The notes beneath the pieces are model-generated. The model made no database searches. It had not been told where the DNA came from and saw nothing but the letters and a program-made list of their open reading frames with translations. Shown here in pieces: positions 59,914 to 64,000 of a stretch of 64,000 bases of DNA (positions are counted from its first letter, which is position 1; every line of letters starts with the position of its first letter). The translations under genes were made by a program, and so were the position numbers. The stretch spans positions 1 to 64,000 of the forward strand of contig CAZGFD010000005.1 of assembly GCA_964525045.1 (NCBI GenBank), written 5' to 3'. This DNA is from G020348185 sp964525045 (GTDB lineage Bacteria; Nitrospirota; Nitrospiria; Nitrospirales; UBA8639).

Positions 59914-61040
59914 ACGGTAAGAGCCCGCAATAACAGATTCACCAAATGATTATTGTCTTTGCCGCGATGGACGGCCAATCGCAAGGTCCGGGGATTCATT
60001 CCTGAAAAATCTTGGCAATCTCTGACAAGAACACCCTGCTCCCGACACCATTCGGCAATTCGAGCTGCCGAATGTTTCGGAGGTAATTCCAAAAGGAAAA
60101 AATTCGCATGAGACGGAAAGAGACGGACACCGGGAAGTCCCTTTAACCGGCTCATGAAACGAACCCGTTCCCGACGTATCAACGCGATACTTCGGCGCCG
60201 ATAGCCCGAATCCTGGAGAGCGGCCAATGCGGCAGCTTGGGCCAAACTGTTCACCGACCATGGCGGAAGCAACTCACGAATTCGTGTGACCAGGTCACGT
60301 GGACCCGCTAGGTAACCAATTCGAAGTCCTGGCATGGCAAAAAATTTGGTGAAGCTACGAATCACGATGAGGTTTTGAGATTTCGCAACATCCTGAAGAA
60401 CCGAGCAAGAATGACAAAAGTCCACAAAGGCTTCATCGACTATTAGGTAGGCTTTCACCTGTTGAACAGTGTGTAATAATTGACGAATACGGCTACGGCT
60501 CACCGCCCGGCCGGTTGGACTATTCGGGTTGCAAAGAAACACCGCATCAATAGGCGGACTTGTGGTTAATTTCTCCTTTCTTCCCGGCCTTCCAACCCTC
60601 TTCTTTTTTTTCAGCATCGCTTGAACCTGTTCGAGGGGGGGAGCATATTGATCAGCGGCCCTGGCATGCAGATAGGTACATTGAGCACCATGGAGAGCTA
60701 AGGACCGTTCAAATTCCATGAACGTCGGCCCAATGACAAGGCCATGCCGAATCGAAAGAGCACGAGGAAGAAAAGAAATCAATTCGGCGGATCCATTACC
60801 CAGCACGATAGATTCGGGATCAATTCGAAAGGTTTGACCGATTTGCTTTCGCAAATCATCGCCATAAGGATCGGGATAGTGAACGGCAGAAGGAATTGCA
60901 TTGACCAGTGCCCGGCGAACGAGCGGTGGAACCCCTAATGGATTGATACTGGCACTGAAGTCGATGATTTGAGGGATTGCCCGCCCATTCGCCCGCGCGG
61001 CCGCATGAACATTGCCTCCATGCCTCGCTGGCGGAATCAT
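59904..61040 (-). CDS. cobD: Threonine-phosphate decarboxylase (cobalamin aminopropanol arm)
   Basis: 378 aa from ATG 61040, a PLP-dependent fold type I enzyme making (R)-1-aminopropan-2-ol phosphate. HGGNVHAAARANGRAIPQIIDFSASINPLGVPP is the CobD/CobC opening; IVLGNGSAELISFLPRAL, AVFLCNPNSPTGRAVS and VIRSFTKFFAMPGLRIGYLAGP (PLP lysine in SFTK) follow. The frame extends 10 codons upstream to a GTG at 61070, but HGGN normally lies near the start. It works with cbiB, which is transcribed just before it. Confidence 0.9.
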   Translation of the reverse strand: MIPPARHGGNVHAAARANGRAIPQIIDFSASINPLGVPPLVRRALVNAIPSAVHYPDPYGDDLRKQIGQTFRIDPESIVLGNGSAELISFLPRALSIRHGLVIGPTFMEFERSLALHGAQCTYLHARAADQYAPPLEQVQAMLKKKKRVGRPGRKEKLTTSPPIDAVFLCNPNSPTGRAVSRSRIRQLLHTVQQVKAYLIVDEAFVDFCHSCSVLQDVAKSQNLIVIRSFTKFFAMPGLRIGYLAGPRDLVTRIRELLPPWSVNSLAQAAALAALQDSGYRRRSIALIRRERVRFMSRLKGLPGVRLFPSHANFFLLELPPKHSAARIAEWCREQGVLVRDCQDFSGMNPRTLRLAVHRGKDNNHLVNLLLRALTVCE

Positions 61041-61094
61041 AACCGTTCCGGTACTCTTAAAAGGTTTCACGAGCGCATCTCAAAATTTATAGCC

Positions 61095-61193
61095 GTTTCG
61101 GGTTTCGGGTAAAGAGTACAAGGTTACATGTTCCCAGCCTAAAGTCAAAAGATAAAACGCCACAAGTATATCCCAAGTCTAAACCCGAAACCG
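61095..61193. repeat. Intergenic element with inverted heptad arms (third architecture copy)
   Basis: GTTTCGGGTTTCGGGT on the left and AAACCCGAAACCG on the right enclose a core of about 70 bases that differs from copies A and B but shows loose 7-bp periodicity (CTAAAGT, CAAAAGA, TAAAACG). It sits between cobD and cbiB, two bases from the cbiB stop. No cobalamin riboswitch is seen here. Confidence 0.75.
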
Positions 61194-61195
61194 TA

Positions 61196-62143
61196 CTACC
61201 ATTCCCAAACCATAACCAGGAGAATGACAAGCATGACCCCTGCGGCGACGGCCATGACCTGTACAGCCATTGGAATAAGGGATGGGGTCAGGGCCTTAAT
61301 CGGGTCACCGAGTTTCGGCCGTTCCACCGGAATTCCCGTATACCTATTCAGGCCTCCCACCTGAACTTGAAGAGCCCCGGCCATCGCCGCTTCGGGCCAG
61401 CCACTATTGGGACTGACATGCTTTCTGCCGTCCCGGAGAAACGCGTTCCAAGCCGAATTCATTGTCCCTAGTCGAATCCCTGCTGCCGCGACTATACACA
61501 GACCACTGAGGCGAGCGGGGACCCAATTCATCAGATCATCAAGGCGAGCGGAAGCCCAACCAAAATGTTGATAGGGTGCCCGACGATGCCCAATCATGGA
61601 ATCCAGTGTATTGACGGCCTTATAGGCCAGAGCCAGCGGTGGTCCTCCCAAGGCGAGATACAGGAGGGGGGCGATGACGCCATCTGAACTGCTTTCCGCC
61701 ACTGTTTCAATTGTAGCCCGAATCACCTCCGACTCAGACAGGGTAGCGGTGTCTCGCCCAACGATGAAGGACACCGCTTCCCGAGCCTCTACTAACGATC
61801 CATTCATTAACGCGCGATACACACGCATAGCATGATCAGCCAAATCCCTGGCTGCCAGAGCGGTGTAACCAAAAAGAATCCAAACGGCATGACCAACATA
61901 CGCATTGAACTCCTGGGCCTGCCCGAGGATCCACTGAATGCCGAAAAAGCACACAACCGGAAGGCCCATTGCCAGAATGAGCCCGGCGACGAAGTGAGAA
62001 ACCGTCCCTCTCAAGTATTTCAAGACTATGCGTTCATACCAACCAATGGCCGAACCTATTAACCGAACGGGATGCGGCAAATAGCGCGGATCACCAAATA
62101 CCGCGTCAAGGCCACAGGCCGCTAGTACCTTTAGACCAGTCAT
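61196..62143 (-). CDS. cbiB: Adenosylcobinamide-phosphate synthase
   Basis: 315 aa from ATG 62143, whose ATGA overlap with the CWC gene fixes the start. It is an integral membrane protein: LAACGLDAVFGDPRYLPHPVRLIGSAIGWYER, HFVAGLILAMGLPVVCFFGIQWIL, the AREAVSFIVGRDTATLSESEVIRATIETVAESSSDGVIAPLLYLALGGPPLALAYKAVNTLDSMIGHR signature and a C-terminal hydrophobic helix (VAAGVMLVILLVMVW). It attaches aminopropanol phosphate to adenosylcobyric acid. A long G run at 62151 (plus strand) lies just upstream and is prone to sequencing error. Confidence 0.94.
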   Translation of the reverse strand: MTGLKVLAACGLDAVFGDPRYLPHPVRLIGSAIGWYERIVLKYLRGTVSHFVAGLILAMGLPVVCFFGIQWILGQAQEFNAYVGHAVWILFGYTALAARDLADHAMRVYRALMNGSLVEAREAVSFIVGRDTATLSESEVIRATIETVAESSSDGVIAPLLYLALGGPPLALAYKAVNTLDSMIGHRRAPYQHFGWASARLDDLMNWVPARLSGLCIVAAAGIRLGTMNSAWNAFLRDGRKHVSPNSGWPEAAMAGALQVQVGGLNRYTGIPVERPKLGDPIKALTPSLIPMAVQVMAVAAGVMLVILLVMVWEW

Positions 62144-62367
62144 GGACGATGGGGGGGGGCCGGTGGCGGTACATGAGTATCTGTATCCTGTCGGGGGATT
62201 CCCGTTATCTGGGAAAGGCAGGAAGGGCAGAGACAATCATGGTATTGGGAAACAATTTTCGAATAATGTGCATTCGTCACATCAATCTTGCTGCACCAAC
62301 AGCCAAATAACCCACAGACAAAATCTTGCTGACATCGCTCACAACGTTTTAGAATTCTTCGTTTCAT
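62140..62367 (-). CDS. Cysteine-rich CWC family protein
   Basis: 75 aa. Cysteines C9, C12, C18, C23-W-C25, C45, C47 and C50 match the Cys_rich_CWC pattern (RCERCQQDFVCGLFGCWC ... CLCPSCL), a probable zinc-binding mini-domain. Its stop overlaps the cbiB start (ATGA), placing it inside the cobalamin operon between cobS and cbiB. The family has no established function; the cobalamin context could indicate a role in metal or corrinoid handling, but could also be chance. Confidence 0.8.
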   Translation of the reverse strand: MKRRILKRCERCQQDFVCGLFGCWCSKIDVTNAHYSKIVSQYHDCLCPSCLSQITGIPRQDTDTHVPPPAPPHRP

Positions 62368-62382
62368 GAAAACAATGTCCCC

Positions 62383-63150
62383 CTAGGTCAGAGTGATCAA
62401 CAAGGGAGCCGAGAATAGAAAGACAATCTCCGTCATCTCATTCGTCGTGCCAAGAATATCACCCGTGATTCCCCCGAATAGGCGTGTCGCACCCCAGACC
62501 AGCATTTTCATTCCCAATAGAATCAACATTAAAAGGGCAACGGTGTTGAAGGGGTTCATGGCGTAAAGGAACCCAATTCCTAGGATCATCGTCGCGAGAA
62601 ACACCTCACGCAGAGAAACGTATTGAATAAACGGGGCGGCCAGACCACCTTCGGGACGAGCATACGAACCCCACCAGGCACCTAACACCATGGACCATCG
62701 CCCTATGGCCGGCATGCATAACAGAAGGACTTCTCGGTTTCCTGATGGGAGACTGGCCAATCCGGCATAGCGAAGCCCCAAGCCTAGAATTAACCCTGTT
62801 GCTCCAATGGCTCCAATTCGACCATCTTTGAGGATAGCAAGCCGCTGCTCCCTGTCTTTTCCCCCTGCCAGGGCATCGATGGTATCCGCCAACCCATCCT
62901 GATGAAGAGCCCCGGTGAGAATGATCAGCAGGGTCAATAACAAAAGATTGACAATGGGATCAGGAAATATGGTGGAAAACAGTCGATCGCTCAATACAAG
63001 AATCGTACCCAATAAAAACCCAACGAAAGGATACCAGCCTAACGAAGAGGCCAAGGTGTGTGGACGAACGTCGGCCTGAGAGCTCGATGGTAACGGAATA
63101 ATAGTCAACAAGTTCCATGCTAAAGAAAAGGATGTCCAAATCGCATTCAT
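62383..63150 (-). CDS. cobS: Adenosylcobinamide-GDP ribazoletransferase (cobalamin synthase)
   Basis: 255-aa polytopic inner membrane enzyme completing cobalamin. Signature residues are FSLAWNLLTIIPLP at the N-terminus, LGWYPFVGFLLG, TGALHQDGLADTIDALAGGKDREQRLAILKDGRIGAIGATGLILGLGLRYAGL with the Asp-rich substrate site, and GRWSMVLGAWW. Several hydrophobic helices follow. The ATG overlaps the cobT stop (ATGA). Confidence 0.95.
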   Translation of the reverse strand: MNAIWTSFSLAWNLLTIIPLPSSSQADVRPHTLASSLGWYPFVGFLLGTILVLSDRLFSTIFPDPIVNLLLLTLLIILTGALHQDGLADTIDALAGGKDREQRLAILKDGRIGAIGATGLILGLGLRYAGLASLPSGNREVLLLCMPAIGRWSMVLGAWWGSYARPEGGLAAPFIQYVSLREVFLATMILGIGFLYAMNPFNTVALLMLILLGMKMLVWGATRLFGGITGDILGTTNEMTEIVFLFSAPLLITLT

Positions 63151-64000
63151 GCATCCTCCTGTTGTCGAGGCCGAACATCATCAACTCCCGCTTCGTCAAA
63201 TGTGGCCATTTCGGTCAACAGGCGAAGGCTGGACTGAATGAGTCCAATTGCCAGACAGGCACCAGTGCCTTCTCCAAGGCGAAGGTCAAGATTTAAGAGG
63301 GGATGAAGGCCTAATACCTCAAGGGCGGCTCGATGACCGGGTTCCGCAGAAGCATGGGAGGCAATGAGATACTCCCGGCAAGCCGGGGCCATCCCGACCG
63401 CCAATAATGCGGCAGCCCCAGATATAAACCCATCAAGGACCACCGGCACATGGCACGCCGAGCCCCCGAGGATGACTCCAACCAGACCACCTATCTCAAA
63501 TCCACCGACTTTCGCCAGAACATCCAATGGATCATGAGGGAGCGGTTCATTGAGGTGAAGAGCCCGTTCAATCAGTAATACTTTTCGAGCCAAGCCGGCC
63601 TCATCGATCCCAGTCCCTTTACCCGTTACCTGGGAAACTGATTGGCCGGTCATCACAGCGGTAATGGCTGCACTGGAGGTGGTATTGCCAATGCCCATTT
63701 CGCCCGTGGCCACCATTCGAACTCCCTCCCTATAGGCATCGTGAACGAGTGTGATACCGGTTTCAACAGATTGAAGGGCTTCCTTTCGAGACATTGCCGG
63801 TCCATTGACAAAGTTTTTTGTCCCCCATCCAACTTTTCTCTTCAACAAGCCCGGGGAGTGATCCAAATCTGAGGCGACTCCGATATCAACAATACGCACT
63901 TCAGACCCCACCTGCCGTGCCAGCACGTTGATTGCAGCCCCACCAGATAAAAAATTATGAACCATTTGGGCTGTCACAGAGCTTGGATAAGCACTGACCC
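63147..64000 (-). CDS. cobT: Nicotinate-nucleotide--dimethylbenzimidazole phosphoribosyltransferase (partial)
   Basis: C-terminal ~284 residues; the frame stays open to the window edge (VSAYPSSVTAQMVHNFLSGGAAINVLARQ), so the N-terminal quarter is outside. GEMGIGNTTSSAAI, VTGKGTGIDEAGLARK, VLAKVGGFEIGGLVGVILGGSACHVPVVLDGFISGAAALLA, EPGHRAALEVLGLHPLLNLDLRLGEGTGACLAIGLIQ with the catalytic-type Glu are CobT hallmarks. It activates the lower ligand base for cobalamin. It heads the operon cobT-cobS-CWC-cbiB-cobD-cbiZ as far as seen. Confidence 0.95.
   Translation of the reverse strand, partial: VSAYPSSVTAQMVHNFLSGGAAINVLARQVGSEVRIVDIGVASDLDHSPGLLKRKVGWGTKNFVNGPAMSRKEALQSVETGITLVHDAYREGVRMVATGEMGIGNTTSSAAITAVMTGQSVSQVTGKGTGIDEAGLARKVLLIERALHLNEPLPHDPLDVLAKVGGFEIGGLVGVILGGSACHVPVVLDGFISGAAALLAVGMAPACREYLIASHASAEPGHRAALEVLGLHPLLNLDLRLGEGTGACLAIGLIQSSLRLLTEMATFDEAGVDDVRPRQQEDA

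Noticed and set aside
61071..61195. Cobalamin riboswitch between cobD and cbiB
   Set aside because: No B12-box-like sequence or fold; the spacer is filled by the inverted heptad element.
1..64000. CRISPR arrays
   Set aside because: No regularly spaced direct repeats of 20-40 bases with unique spacers were seen; the only tandem arrays are 7-bp units.

Overview
The window is chromosomal DNA of a Gram-negative (diderm) bacterium of roughly balanced base composition. A complete lipid A / core LPS operon, LptD, BamA, CsrA, a FliA-type sigma factor, sigma-54 signals and cobalamin genes all fit. The gene set and order resemble Nitrospirota (Nitrospira-like, perhaps a lower-GC marine lineage). This placement rests on overall gene content, not on a marker gene, and is an inference.

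Layout. (1) 1-17919, minus strand: one long envelope operon read from bamA towards the window start: bamA, skp-like, fabZ, lpxA, lpxI, a Gfo/Idh oxidoreductase, lpxB, msbA, a lipid acyltransferase split by a frameshift in an A9 run, waaA, lpxK, waaF, gmhB, a family-2 glycosyltransferase and two heptosyltransferase-like GT9 genes. (2) 18373-25928: lon, thiL, a DUF2062 membrane protein, an HD phosphohydrolase, csrA on the other strand and an LssY-like lipoprotein. (3) 25975-27003: fliA preceded by one or two tiny overlapping genes. (4) 27127-29935: an intact IS1595-family transposon with 8-bp target duplication, 26-bp inverted ends and cargo (small basic protein, unknown protein, GIY-YIG nuclease, tRNA-like gene, winged-helix protein with twin operators). 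(5) 30145-39871: an NtrC-type regulator, lptD, folC, accD, the moaC-moaD-moaE-moaA cofactor set and a DsrE-like protein. (6) 39872-49296: the most unusual region, an encapsulin shell gene embedded among isoprenoid genes (idi, a DUF3237 fusion protein, encapsulin, a small CARDB-like protein, a phytoene-desaturase-like flavoprotein, a polyprenyl diphosphate synthase, a FadL porin), preceded by a near-consensus sigma-54 promoter with an upstream palindrome. (7) 49476-58688: an acetoacetate-decarboxylase-like protein, a class III cyclase/AAA/TPR protein, a metallopeptidase/ATP-grasp pair, small zinc-ribbon, HNH and Rieske proteins. (8) 58699-64000: a cobalamin lower-ligand and salvage operon (cobT, cobS, CWC protein, cbiB, cobD, cbiZ).

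Across the window, intergenic spaces carry a family of 7-bp-period repeats (CGGGTTT and degenerate forms). They are often arranged as inverted arms around a short core, and in several places they run into the ends of reading frames.

The two best candidates for new biology are the encapsulin-isoprenoid cluster, since linocin-type encapsulins are best known with peroxidase or ferritin-like cargo, and the heptad repeat family. The cargo-bearing IS1595 transposon with its tRNA-like gene is the clearest structurally proven mobile element.
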